A stretch of 64,000 bases of DNA from Curvularia sp. ZM96. Taxonomy: Eukaryota; Ascomycota; Dothideomycetes; Pleosporales; Pleosporaceae. Every line of letters begins with the position of its first letter. Within the stretch, counting starts at the first letter, position 1. Of this stretch, positions 33,366-44,673 are shown piece by piece. A program made the translations under genes and the position numbers. The DNA is taken from the NCBI GenBank assembly GCA_022457065.1, contig JAJGBQ010000004.1, positions 2,790,001 to 2,854,000 on the forward strand, read 5' to 3'. Under the pieces are notes generated by a model, which worked only from the letters and a program-made list of their open reading frames with translations, was not told the DNA's origin and did not search any database.

Positions 33366-34291
33366 ACGTAAGATATAAGGTGCAAGGTGCAAGGTGAAAG
33401 CGTAATGAGGCGTGCGCTGCTAGGTGTTATAGACATAGATTTAGATTTAGAATAAAACCAATAAAAATTTTTTTTTTGAGATTATATCTTCCCAAAGACA
33501 TGACTAATTTTCAATAGGTGTATGGAAATGTGGCTTCTTCCTGTATAACCCGTCCCCCTGCGTCAGCGACGCGGTTCATCCTCCTGAAGTGAAAGAATGT
33601 GACGGCGCATAGGATGATAAGCAGAAACTGAGTCGCAACTGCGCACCAAAATCCACTGTGATATGAAGGGTATTAAGATAACATTACTTCAGAGCAAGAT
33701 TATTCAGTTATTTCTGACCGATGTAAGCTGTAACCGAAACAGTGGTAAGCATATAAAGAGATTGTGGAGACTAGTGTGAAGAAATAGGGTCTCAGGTGGT
33801 AGCAGAACCAGACAAACCATGATTGAAACGGAAATTCACACTTCAAATAAGTTCTGGGCATTTTTGGAGGCATATTACATGTGCACGGATATGCTCGGCG
33901 AAGCCGATGCCCACAATTTCCCGATATATGCTAGATGGGAAACCTTTCCCATAACCGTAACGAAGTAGCAAGCCTATCGTGCCGCCCGCCCCAAAAGAAG
34001 TGCTCCTATGAATTCGAACTGTGATATCTTTCATACCCAATCACCAATCAGCCTTTGTGAAAAGACTGACCAGATACAGGATTGTGGGGTTAGGATATCG
34101 ATATCCGAAAGGGCGGGATGTCACCGAGCATTACAAACACAGCTTGCGTTTAATGAAATGCTATTGGGGAAAACTTGTTATATCTTATTAAGATAAGAGG
34201 GATTTAGGCATTTCATTCGCTTAACCTGCAGATCCATACTCAAAGTGACTTGGATTCAATAGCACTCTTTTGGCATCTATTTCCCCTCTGC
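33366..34291. other. AT-rich intergenic region
   Basis: No gene is supported. A poly-T run occurs at 33469-33477. A small minus-strand frame (33843-34040) has no recognisable features. Confidence 0.5.
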
Positions 34292-35328
34292 TCAGGACTC
34301 CGGAACTTCGTCAGCCCAAGGGATACTCGACTGTGCCCCTTCCCTCTGCACGGTCATTGACGCGGCTCGATTTGCTTGTGCAATCGCAGCATCCAGGCTG
34401 AAATCAGCACCCTGAGCCATAGCCTTCCAGCGTGCCACCGCGACGGTATAAGCACCGGCGAAGGTGTCACCAGCCGCAGTAGTATCGACGACTTGGACTT
34501 TGCGTGCTGGCACGATGACACCCGGTTGAGATGAAGCCTGCTGTTTTGCTGTTTTGTAGTAGACGCCCTGACGTCACTAGTAAGCAAGTAGTCCCGGCTC
34601 TCTAGAATATATGAATAACTTACCTCTCCTCCCAGTGTAATGATGACATTCTTCACTCCCCTCGCTATAAAGATTGCCGCAACTTCGTCCCAGTTCGTCG
34701 GGTTCTCAATTCCACTCAAAATGGCTGCCTCTGTCTCATTGACAATGAGATGATCCAGCCCCTGATATGCTTCCGCTGGAAGCGGGATCGCCGGCGCAGG
34801 GTTGATGATAGTCTCTACGCCCTTCTTCCGCGCAATGGCCATATTATGCAGCACAACCTGTAGCGGTAATTCGAGTTGGAACAGTGCAACACTCGCATCC
34901 GCATCGACTAAGTCCTTAACAGCCACTTCGCCATTCGCACCAGCGTTGAACATGATGCGATTCTCCCCTGTTCCAGTCTCAACCACGATGACCGCAACGC
35001 CAGTCTTCTTTCCAGGCAGAATCTCCACTTTATCAGTGTTCAAGCCATCTTCGCGTAGTGCCTTTAGGAAACCCTGATGGAATTCATCGTCTCCAACTGC
35101 ACCCACCATGCGCACCTCAACATCTGAGGCTTGCGACGCGGTAGCCTGCGCTTTCGTGCGTGAGAGACGCGCGCAAGCAACGGCTTGGTTGGCGCCTTTG
35201 CCGCCCCAGCCGATATTGAAGGATTCGCTGGCGAGCGTTTCGCCAGCAACTGGGACACGGGTTGTGCGTGTGACAAGGTCAACGTTGAGCGAACCGATTA
35301 CGGAAATGACGGCACGCTGAGAAGACAT
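34292..35328 (-). CDS. rbk1: Ribokinase (PfkB family)
   Basis: This enzyme phosphorylates D-ribose to ribose 5-phosphate with ATP, feeding the pentose phosphate pathway. Two exons (35328-34624, 34567-34292) encode 326 aa, the family length. The N-terminal PfkB signature is SVIGSLNVDLVTRTTRVPVA followed by GWGGKGANQAVACARL, the ribose- and lid-binding region. The C-terminal signature is VDTTAAGDTFAGAY with the catalytic Asp at residue 269. NPAPAIPLP and IVNETEAAIL mark the ATP/substrate core. The start at 35328 (MSSQRAVISVIGSLNVD) fits the family; the frame extends upstream but without similarity. Cytosolic. Confidence 0.95.
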
Positions 35329-36035
35329 TTTTGATTGCTCGTGATTGATCTGCGCAGTGAAGTTGCAAGGTTGGATTGATGATGGCGATGATGTAAGTAG
35401 GTACTGTTTGTAGGATGTGATGAGGCTCTTCGGCTCAGCCGACCGCACCATTCTGGGTAGGCTAGCCGAGCCGATCGGGTACGATTTGTAGTATGCTTCG
35501 ATCTCTACAACTCTATTCTACACAGCCAATAAGCGATGAAGTCAAATTAGTTTAGCAAGTTGATACCTGCATTGAGTTGTAATGCAGTCGTTATTGGGTC
35601 TGCGGCTTAGTGGACAATTGCAAAGCTCATGGTGCATTCAGGTAGTTAGACAAAGACTGCCCCGGCCATGTGGCCATTACCTAGCTCTTTGAGAACAGAG
35701 GTAAACTTGGATGCTTCTTGTAGTGGTCATAAATGTTACTTACGCTGTGTTGATGGGGAATTTTCATTCGACTATCTAAACACACCGAGAGCAAGGAGCC
35801 CCAACGACGGATTGTGATTGGTGTAGAGCTGATGTCGGGGAATTTGTAGGCCTGACCAATATTTATTGGCCGCGCAAAACACGATTGGAATGCTTCTGCA
35901 TCAGTTTGCCACAATTGTGCTCAAACCGGAAAAGGAAGAATAATGAAATCACATCGAACAGGTCGAGAACGAGGACAGTGGAAAGGGGAATCATGTGGTA
36001 TCTCATTGCGGGCACTGTAGTATCCAGCTCTTAAA
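35329..36035. other. Intergenic region
   Basis: This is the ribokinase promoter plus the 3' region of the prenyl synthase. No gene is supported. Confidence 0.5.
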
Positions 36036-37132
36036 TTACTTGCTCCTCTTGTAGATCTTTTGGAGGAAGACCTCGAAGACCTCCTTCTTCAGACCCTCGC
36101 TTTCATCAATGTTGGCAATCTTCGCCCTCAGGTCGGCAACACGCTCCTCTTCCCACTGCTCGTAGAACTCCTTGAGCTTCAGCTCGTGGTACAACTCCTT
36201 GACCTTGGCTTCCTTCTCAGAATCCTTCTGGCCGTAGTTCTCATCAAGTAGCTTCCGTTGCTCGGGGTTTGCCTTCTTCAAGGCCTGATTAATGAGCCAT
36301 GAACACTTGTTGTCCATGATGTCAGTGCCAATCTTGCCAAGAACCGAAGGGTCCGCGAAAGCATCGAGGAAGTCATCTTGGGCTTGGAAGTACTCGCCCA
36401 TAGGGACGAGAATCTCCTCGGCGATTTTCAGATTCTTTGGTGTCGCAGCACCGGTGTAGTAGAGAGCCAGTGCAACGGGGAGGTAAAAGGAGTAGTAGGC
36501 AGTCTTGTAGATGACGATGAAAGTGAACTTGTCCAAGCTGAAGTTGTCGAGGTTTACATCATCTTCAGGGGCGGTGAGGAGATCGCAAAGCTGACCACAC
36601 TCGGTCTGGAAGGTGACCTCATGGAACAGTTCCATCATGTCAACGTAGCTCTTCTCCTGGCGGAAATGCTTCTTTAGTAGCACATAGATAGCAGACTCAA
36701 GCATAAAAGCGTCGTTGATGGCAATCATGCCGACCTTGGGTGCAAGGTACCAGCAAGGGTTCCCACGGCGCGTCTTGGAAGAGTCCATGATGTCGTCGGA
36801 GACGAGGAAGAAGGCCTGGAGAAGTTCGATCATCCATCCCAGAAGGGCTGCACGGAAGTACTCCTCAGATGATGGATCGAGAGCCTTGCCCTGGAGAATG
36901 GATGTGGTGTCAATGACAGACATTCCTCGGTTGCATTTTCCGCCGACAGTGTTGTAGTCGAGCGACTAAACAAAAGAGTCAGTATCATGGACCCTGAAGT
37001 GTTTAATCAGGGGTTTACCTTTGTGAACCAATCAAGGGACTGCTGGGGCAGCTTGTATTGTTTGCAGTGCTCCTGCAGGTCCGCAACAATGCGTGGCCAT
37101 ACGCTCTCAAACTCTTTCAATGTGGTCGGCAT
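36036..37132 (-). CDS. erg20: Farnesyl diphosphate synthase
   Basis: This enzyme condenses dimethylallyl and isopentenyl diphosphates to geranyl and then farnesyl diphosphate, the branch point to ergosterol, dolichol, ubiquinone, heme A and protein prenylation. Two exons (37132-37019, 36965-36036) encode 347 aa, the usual length. The first Asp-rich motif is DDIMD (residues 95-99) followed by [12 protein letters not shown]. The second is DDFLD (235-239) in [14 protein letters not shown], followed by [14 protein letters not shown]. The C-terminus ends [10 protein letters not shown] with the basic terminus typical of farnesyl synthases. The start codon is set by [16 protein letters not shown]. 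It is divergently arranged with the APC8/CDC23 gene, 294 bp apart. Confidence 0.97.
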
Positions 37133-37426
37133 CTTGGTGGTACTACTGAATTGGTTTTTTTTGTTTGTTGTGCTGCAATGCTCAAGATTCAAGACTGAGG
37201 GGTCAACAGCAAATGTAGGGATGTAGGGGTGAGGGCGGTGAACAGCGCTAATTTCCGCGGCGCTATCGGTGAAAGGTTCGGCCGGGCCATTGTTTGTTGC
37301 CCCCACTCTACCCAGACGGGCAGCTCACCAACAACGCGTGCATTAGCTGCCGTGAAGGTACGCGATAGAGCTTTGTGAATGCGCCGAAGTCGAGCATAGA
37401 ATCTGCCGCCCTCGACCCAAGTCGTC
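37133..37426. promoter_or_regulatory. Divergent promoter (farnesyl diphosphate synthase / CDC23)
   Basis: Start codons of the two genes lie back to back with 294 bp between, so the region must hold both promoters. No TATA box is evident. Confidence 0.55.
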
Positions 37427-39422
37427 ATGGGCACTTTATCGCAGGCTGACGAGGCCCAGTTGAAGGCCCAACTCCAGGACGCCGTCATCAGCTGCACAGA
37501 ACGTTGTCTCTATCACTCGGCGAAATGGTGTGTACTGCGCCTCCAGGACGACTGGCTCATGAATGCTGATGTTGACAAGGGCTGCAGAGCTACTCGACTC
37601 CCTCCCCTCAGCCGATGACGATGGCTCAGACACAGATGTGGACTCGCCCATGTCCGACGCCCATCCCCCTCAAACACCAAACCCCGTACCTAAAGACCCC
37701 ACGGAAGCGCGCCTAGAAGCACGTGAAGCCCACAAGTTCCTACTCGCAAAGACTTACTTCGACTGTCGAGAATATGATCGCTGCGCTGCCGTATTTCTCC
37801 CGGGGCCCTTACCCAAGGGCGCATCGCATGCATCCTCAACCCCAACATCCAAATCGAGGCAGTCGGGCAAGGGCAAGGCGACCATGTTTACGCCAACCAA
37901 GGGGAAGCTCTCCAACGATACCGTTAAGGGCATCAGTCAGAAGTCGCTCTTCCTTGCCCTCTATGCGAAGTACATCGCGGGCGAGAAGCGTATGAATGAG
38001 GACAGCGAAATGATACTTGGTCCGCAAGATGGAGGCGTCACCATGAACAAAGAGCTGCCGGTCGTGTCGGCTGTGCTAGAAGAGTGGTTCAGGGACCTGC
38101 CTAACAGTGGTCGACAGCCACAGGGCTGGCTCGAGTATCTCTACGGCATGGTACTAGCCAAGGGAAAGAACGAGCAGCTCGCCATCGACTATCTGGTCAA
38201 GAGTGTTCATCAATACACATATAACTGGGGTGCATGGCAAGAGCTGCAGGCGTTACTCAGCACTACCGAAGATCTCAACAACATTGTTGAGCGCCTGCCG
38301 CAGAATCTCATGACCTTCATTTTTCACGTAACATCATCGCAGGAGCTGTACGTTGTGACTGAGCAGATACATGATTCCTTGTCGCAGATCCTTACCATTT
38401 TCCCCACATCGGCATTTCTGAAGACTCAACGCGCACTTCTACACTACCATAACAAAGACTTTGACGATGCCGAACAGATCTTCTCCGACCTCCTTATCTC
38501 GGATCCACACCGGGTAGACCATTTGGACAACTACTCAAACATACTCTATGTCATGGGCATGCGGCCCAAACTGGCCTTCTTAGCGCAATTCGCCACGTCC
38601 ACCGACAAATTTCGTCCTGAGACATGCTGTGTGGTAGGCAATTACTACTCGCTCAAGTCGGAACACGAGAAAGCCGTCATGTACTTTCGAAGGGCTCTGA
38701 CACTCGATCGCACATTTTTATCTGCATGGACATTGATGGGCCACGAATTTGTCGAGATGAAGAACACCCATGCCGCTATCGAGTCATATAGGCGAGCTGT
38801 CGATGTTAACCGAAAGGACTACCGTGCATGGTATGGTCTGGGACAGACGTATGAGGTGCTGGAAATGCATTCTTATGCTCTCTTCTACCACCAACGCGCC
38901 GCTGCTTTACGACCGTACGATCCGAAGCTCTGGATGGCTGTTGGACAGTGTTTTGGCAAGGTTGGCAAAGTCATGAACGGAATCCGAGCATACAAGCGCG
39001 CATTGGTGGCTGGTTCGTACTACGACGCAGGTATCGGTGCATCATTCGGCAGCGGCGAAGTCTCCGGGCTCGGAGGAGGCATCTTGGACCCCGAAGTCCT
39101 CTACCAAATCGCCTTATTATATGAGCGTATACACAATATGAACGAGTGCGCAGCATACATGGAGTTGGTACTCGCACAGGAAGAAGGGCCCGAGTTTGAA
39201 GAAGCTGGGTCTGAAGGGGCAGGCGGTGTCGGTGTCACAGCGACAACAAGCAAGGCTAGGTTATGGCTCGCTCGTTGGGAGTACATGCGCGGCATGTATC
39301 AAAGAGCAATGGAGCTTGCCAATGAATTATGCCAAGATGGTGTGGAAGTCGAGGATGCAAAGGCACTCGTGCGAGACATCAGAGCTCGTATGGAACGAGG
39401 AGGCGGAGATGAGACAGATTAA
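37427..39422 (+). CDS. cdc23: Anaphase-promoting complex subunit 8 (CDC23)
   Basis: This is a TPR scaffold subunit of the APC/C ubiquitin ligase, which drives mitotic exit by targeting cyclins and securin. Two exons (37427-37527, 37580-39422) encode 647 aa. The N-terminal APC8 domain includes REAHKFLLAKTYFDCREYDR and SQKSLFLALYAKYIAGEKR. At least seven tetratricopeptide repeats follow, such as FLKTQRALLHYHNKDFDDAE, VVGNYYSLKSEHEKAVMYFR, and AWTLMGHEFVEMKNTHAAIE with YRAWYGLGQTYEVLEMHSYA next. The C-terminal part has a fungal Gly/Glu-rich linker and ends GGGDETD. The first intron is short (52 nt) and the joined text reads HSAKWAAELLDSLP. The identification is firm from the TPR order. Confidence 0.95.
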
Positions 39423-39660
39423 GAAACCATGCACATTTTTTAGGATTGAAAGGGGCATTTGCAGGCGTATAGGTATGATACCCAAGCGAATTACCAGACT
39501 GCATCTCGTGAGCGTACGGTACTACACAATGATATATGAACACCAAAGTCGGATCTTGACTCTTGGACAACACTCTTGCTCAAAGTTTTGTCTTTTGCAA
39601 TTGTGTTCATGGTTATGTGGAGGCTTTGCCTTGTGTTGTCTTGAATGTTCTGGTCAGTGT
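39423..39660. other. 3' flank of CDC23 leading into the 20-bp array
   Basis: No gene is seen. The array begins immediately after this stretch. Confidence 0.5.
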
Positions 39661-40007
39661 CGGACGCGACGTAACGTTTTCGACCGTGACTTAATGTTTT
39701 CGGTCGCGACTTCGTGTTTTCGGTCGCGACTTAACGTTTTCGGTCGCGACTTAGCGTTTTCGGCCGTGATATAAAAGGCACGTGACTCAACACCGCCAAC
39801 AGCGCTAAGTCACGGTCGAAACGCTAAGTCGCGGCCGAAAACACTAAGTCGCGGCCGAAAACGCTAGTCAAGATTTAGCTGCGCTAAGTCACGGTCGAAA
39901 ATCATAGCTAAGAACGTTACGTCACGGTCGAAAATCGCGACCGAGTACGCTAAGTCGCGACCGAAAAAGCTAAGTCACGGTCGAAAACGTCACGTCGCGA
40001 CCGAAAG
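39661..40007. repeat. Inverted array of 20-bp GTCGCGAC-containing units
   Basis: The left arm (39661-39770) has five full units and half a unit, exactly 20 bp apart, consensus CGGTCGCGACTTAGCGTTTT. The right arm (39803-40007) has about eight recognisable units and one degraded unit in the opposite orientation, consensus CGCTAAGTCGCGACCGAAAA. Most are again spaced at 20 bp: 39822, 39842, 39862 (degraded), 39882, then a shift, then 39948, 39968, 39988. Between the arms is a unique centre (39771-39802) starting ATAAAAGGCACGTGACTC. Units vary in the core as GTCGCGAC, GTCGCGGC or GTCACGGTC. The two arms can pair into a long imperfect hairpin. It encodes no protein. Function unknown; see findings. 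Confidence 0.95.
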
Positions 40008-42783
40008 TCGCACCCACAGCCCTAGTCGCGTCAAGTAACAATACGCTGCTCCCCTTTTTGCTGCCCATCTTCTCAGCAACATTTGCTTCCACTAACTTCA
40101 CAGCGCTGGCTCAAAGTGTCTGGGTTAGTGCTTGCCATCATGACTTTCGAGAATCATAGTTACAAAGACGTAACCCATATCGCACTCATCATGGCTGTTA
40201 CTTCTGCTCGATGAGACAATATTGTGGCAGCAGAAACGCCCCATGCTGCGGTGCTGGCATACCCTATGGATTCACCTCACCACTATGATCCAGCATTTCA
40301 TACGTCAGATATACACTGCAGGAATCCTACCAATGTTTCCCTGATTTTCCTGTATGAGCAAACGAGAAACTTGAGAATGACATATATCCTCTCAAATCAC
40401 ATAAGTCCCTCGAGAAAAAGCACCTGGTCCTGTGGTTGCAGAAAAGCTTTGTACACCGTTAGCGGATCAATTAAACGCCTCAATTACCATCCTTATATCA
40501 TTTTCTGAATCCAAGCTATGCTGTGTCTCCTCGATATCGGCACCTATTGATGAGTAGAATGAGCAAAACAAAGAGTAATAGTTGCATCCAAAACCCAGGA
40601 ATTGGAACTCTGTTACAATGATTGACTTTCATGATAGCACCAATCTACGTCACATTCAACCTTGGACACGCAGGTTGAAGAACAAAAGACATGATTTACT
40701 TACGCATGTACGGACATGCACTTATTCTAAAGAACAAACTAACTCCGCCTTTCCTGTTGTGCAAAAAAGCAATCCCATAGGCTCTACTGGGGCCGAATGA
40801 GTGGGTTCAATGTGGCTGGCTGAGCCATACTACGTAATGACTTCTATTGAAGAGGGGAGAGAAAACCCAATTTTGACCTTGCACTTTCTTCTACCCAAAC
40901 TCGCTTAGAGAATCATCGACGGGAACGATTGTTAGTTATATATAGTGAAATTTTTCTTGTCCGCATTTATTTCGAAAACTCTGCTTTCAATCAGGGGGTT
41001 TTTTCTGGTGTGCTTCTGTAATTCTAGTGAGTCCATTGCTCGAACCAGAGGCTTCAATGCGTTTCGGACAGCTCATCTGTCAGGTGCTGAGAGTGCGATG
41101 CTTTTTTTCTCTTGGCAGTGTTGTAAAGCCGCCGGGCCGCACACACTGTTACGATGGACGGCCCGTCCCAGTGAACCGCAGATCGTACGTAGCTTGCCGG
41201 AAGAACCCGTCGCAGGTCGTACCGGTGTACCTACTAAGTGCGGGGTGTTATGTTTGTTTTTCTTGCTCATGTAGATATCCGGGGATCCCCACTTCGCTTG
41301 GTATCGAAACAACAACATCACTATCATCATTGGTCGCATGAAACTGTTAACTGAGCTGTATAGCTTCTTGGCCGGTGGTGATGACTGGCAAAGAAGTAAG
41401 ACAACACACGTTGCATAAGTACCACAGAATCAAAAGTATGGCTTCGGCAAGACGCATATCAACTGTAGAGAGCGACTCGGAAGGCATGGAAGTGCCGCCA
41501 CTGATTCAAGGTTCCAGCGCTTACTCAGTTTTACAAAGCAGTTACGTACAAGAATTTAATCACAAAACTGTGGATTTGGTAGAGCTTCACGCAAACAGAA
41601 TGGTCCATTAGAAAAATCAATCACCATTGCTGCAGCAGTTCAGAACCTATTATTCCAGTTGCTGGAACAATTACATAGATTAAGATCTTTCCAAATCCAT
41701 AGCCAGTAGTACTGCTGGACCTTGAACTTCATTTAGTGGTAGTTTGAGCTGAGAAAAATGTACTCTACGAGAGAGGCAACATAGTCCGGACAAGAGCTCA
41801 ATTAACGGGAGTTTTATTTTATTTTTTCCCTTCAAAATCAATCGGGGTCCATTAAGCTCTTCCTGCGGACCGAGCAATGGCCTGACAGTTTGGCTGCATA
41901 GCCGATGGCTAGCTAGCATGTACACCTCGTATGCAACCTTGGCGTAGAGCATTCATATGTTTGCGACATGTGAATACCAATTAGGCGTATTTCATGCATC
42001 TTCACCGCGTCGTTGATCGCATGACTGCTTACCGATGAGCGATAGGTGCGTGGGCCTTTTCATGCTTAGTGATGACTTGACCATCAATACACCCTAGTTT
42101 AGTTTCAGCGTTGCTATCACCCTATTAGGTTCGTTATACGAACTATTATAGCAGTATCATTAACCCAAACTCCTATCTTAGCCTATTATTGAGCCTTGTA
42201 TCATTGACAAGTTATACGACGAATTATAATGTGGGTACAGAGGTCGGTGAAAAGGCATCTTACATCTTTGTTTGACAGTGATCTGCAGATGTTATTTCTT
42301 TCTCCAAATACAATACATCATCCGATCATCCTTGCTGATAAAGAAAGATCCGGTTCGCTACCTGGGCGTGCTTGCAAAAACATGCAAGCACTCGGCAGGA
42401 TGTAGGAGAAACTCATGACGCAGTCATAGCATGGTCTTGATTTGATGGACCTCCTCACCGATTCTAGTCGACACTAATGCCATGCTCTATTAGCTGTACA
42501 GCTTGCAGAGATGCACGTTGCATATTCCGTTTTTGTCAGTCTCGATATTGTCAACAAGCGCTAAGATCGAAGTGGAGGTAAGGCGGATCAATATCCTAGA
42601 TAGACTCAGAGAAAGATAAATACCCGTAACATAGTCGCAGAAAGAATACACAAGCAGCATCTTGCAAACAAACTTCACCAAAATCAACGCCTCTTCCTTC
42701 TGCTACTTCGAAGTCAGTCTTTCTCCAAAAATACTTAACATAGATCTAACACGACCCACTCAGGTCTTCTATAACAGCCAAAC
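40008..42783. other. Gene-poor, AT-richer region
   Basis: About 2.8 kb without an intact gene. Frames such as 40582-40800, 41375-41611 and 41680-41952 are short and featureless. A GC-richer island near 41120-41240 contains a Cys/Arg-rich frame that may be a relic (see findings). The last 100 bp are the lectin gene leader. Confidence 0.45.
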
Positions 42784-43809
42784 ATGGGCTCCACATCTAT
42801 TGCCATGCGCCACTGGGTCTCGATGGAGTCATGGGGCCAAGACCGCCTTGATATCGTTGGCATCGGCACAGACGACCAGATGTGGCTCAGGACCTACGAC
42901 AAGAGCGCGGGCAGCTGGCAACCGTGGACCGGGTTAGGTGGCAAGTTTAAGCAGATCCCTGCAGCGATTTCCTGGGGCTTCGGCCGGCTTGATCTCTTCG
43001 GTATCGGCATGGATGATCAGATGTATCACAGGGCGTGGGGAAACCACCGCAAGTCGGGAGGCGCTTGGATTACGAGCGACTGGCAGCCCATAGGAGGCAA
43101 GTTCAAGTGCCAGCCCGTCCCTGTATCTTGGGGCAATGGACGCATCGACATCTTTTGCATTGGACTGGATGATCAGATGCACCACAAGACTTACGGGGGC
43201 CAGTGGACTCCAGGCGACTGGAAACCACTTGGTGGCAAGTTCAAGAGCCCTCCAGCAGCGGTTTCTATGAGCAGCAACCGTCTCGACGTCTTTGGCATCG
43301 GAATGGATGACCAGATGTATCACAGGACATATGAGAACGGCAAATGGACAACGCAAGGATGGAATGGAATTGATGGGAAGTTCAAGAGCCCTCCAGCTGT
43401 TGTCTCGTGGGCACCCGGCAGACTCGACGTATTCGGCATCGGAATGGATGATCAGATGTGGACCAGAGAGTACCAGGATAACAAGTGGCTGGCTGGATGG
43501 AAGGGAATTGAAGGTAAGTTCAAGAGCACTCCCGCGGTTGTTTCATGGGGAGCAACCAGGCTCGACATCTTTGGTATTGGAATGGACGACCAAATGTACA
43601 CCCGAGCGTGCGAGAATGGCAAATGGGTATCCGGATGGAAGGGAATGACTGGCAAGTTCAAGAGTGCTCCATCCGCTGTCTGCTGGGGCAAGGGAAGAGT
43701 TGATGTTATCGGTATCGGAACGGACGACGCAGTTTGGCAGCAGTACTACACCAACAATACTTGGTCTGGCTCATGGGGTACCCTTAACGGAAAGATCAAG
43801 AAGTTCTAG
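42784..43809 (+). CDS. PLL-like (DUF346-repeat) seven-bladed beta-propeller lectin
   Basis: This intronless gene encodes 341 aa made almost wholly of seven repeats of about 45-50 residues. Each repeat has the pattern (A/V)VSWGxxRLDxFGIGxDDQM, then (Y/W)xRxYxxxxWxxxWxxLxGKFKSxPA. This matches the repeat of Photorhabdus PLL-type lectins (DUF346 family), whose seven blades bind L-fucose or O-methylated glycans between adjacent blades. The repeats begin near residues 8, 54, 106, 152, 199, 246 and 292; the last is the most divergent (GTDDAVWQQ). There is no signal peptide, so it is cytosolic or non-classically released, like other fungal defence lectins. Such lectins are best known from bacteria, so transfer is possible but untested. 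Sugar specificity cannot be read from sequence. Confidence 0.85.
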   Translation: MGSTSIAMRHWVSMESWGQDRLDIVGIGTDDQMWLRTYDKSAGSWQPWTGLGGKFKQIPAAISWGFGRLDLFGIGMDDQMYHRAWGNHRKSGGAWITSDWQPIGGKFKCQPVPVSWGNGRIDIFCIGLDDQMHHKTYGGQWTPGDWKPLGGKFKSPPAAVSMSSNRLDVFGIGMDDQMYHRTYENGKWTTQGWNGIDGKFKSPPAVVSWAPGRLDVFGIGMDDQMWTREYQDNKWLAGWKGIEGKFKSTPAVVSWGATRLDIFGIGMDDQMYTRACENGKWVSGWKGMTGKFKSAPSAVCWGKGRVDVIGIGTDDAVWQQYYTNNTWSGSWGTLNGKIKKF

Positions 43810-44037
43810 ATGTTTTGGGATAGTGCGGAGCCAACGGGTCTCTACCCCCATCTTTATTAGAAGATAGTGAGCTCAGCAGCGAGCCTCGGTCATATCAGTA
43901 GAAGGTTGCTAGCAATAAGACTGAGTATTTCGCTCTGAAACTATATCTGTGTTCATGCCCAAAACTGGATTTTACTCATCTCACCCTTCTACTCTTTCAT
44001 ATAGGCTTCAGAAACAAGTCAACCAAATCAAGCATAT

Positions 44038-44673
44038 CTACTGCTGCATCTCATCCAACACCAACACCGTAGGCCCAAAATCCTGTTCTAGCAAAGTATC
44101 CGAATTAACACCCCACCTAACGTTCCCCTCCACAGCCTCTTCCTCCGTCGCAAACCGATATCGCCGCGTCTCCGCCAACCCAAATCGCTTACCCTTGACC
44201 AGAAACGCCTTGAATCCCCTATGCGTGATAACAAAGATATTTCGATACGTCTCCGCCAACTCTTTCAGCCTCTTCCGCACATTTTCCGCACGAGCAGTCG
44301 CCGCTTCGACGGTATGTTCTTCATAATCCCATTCTTCGTGACACAGCGAGAAATCAAATTGTGGGAATTTTGTTTGCAGTTCTCGTCGCGATAGGCCCTT
44401 GTTGCATTCTGCGTCGTGGGCTTCGCGAAGATCGGGCCAGATTTGCACGGGGATTGGGAACGGTGGGTCTGAGAGGAAGGGAAACATGTTTAGAGCTGTT
44501 TGTATGGTGCGAATCATGGGAGAGATCAGGACGAGATCTGGAGGTACGGGCAGGTTCATGTGTTTAGTGGTGTAGTGCCCAGCTTTTGTCAAAGGCGGAT
44601 CGCGATCGGGATAGCCCCGCTGGACATTATGGAACGCTTCTCCGTGGCGTACGATGTGGATTAATGGGTGCAT
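44038..44673 (-). CDS. Histidine phosphatase (phosphoglycerate mutase-like) family protein
   Basis: This intronless gene encodes 211 aa of the histidine phosphatase superfamily. The N-terminal catalytic motif is VRHGEAFHNVQ with the phospho-accepting His at residue 10. The acidic catalytic region is WPDLREAHDAECNKGLSRRE. The second catalytic His is in IFVITHRGFKAFL. The Arg in SPMIRTIQTAL completes the pocket. The pattern fits the small fungal Pmu1-like phosphatases rather than glycolytic mutase, which has a longer insertion. The substrate is unknown; a cytosolic location is expected as no signal is seen. Confidence 0.88.
   Translation of the reverse strand: MHPLIHIVRHGEAFHNVQRGYPDRDPPLTKAGHYTTKHMNLPVPPDLVLISPMIRTIQTALNMFPFLSDPPFPIPVQIWPDLREAHDAECNKGLSRRELQTKFPQFDFSLCHEEWDYEEHTVEAATARAENVRKRLKELAETYRNIFVITHRGFKAFLVKGKRFGLAETRRYRFATEEEAVEGNVRWGVNSDTLLEQDFGPTVLVLDEMQQ

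Noticed and set aside
39661..40007. CRISPR-like array
   Set aside because: The units are contiguous, without unique spacers, and inverted about a centre, in a eukaryotic genome. This is not a CRISPR array.
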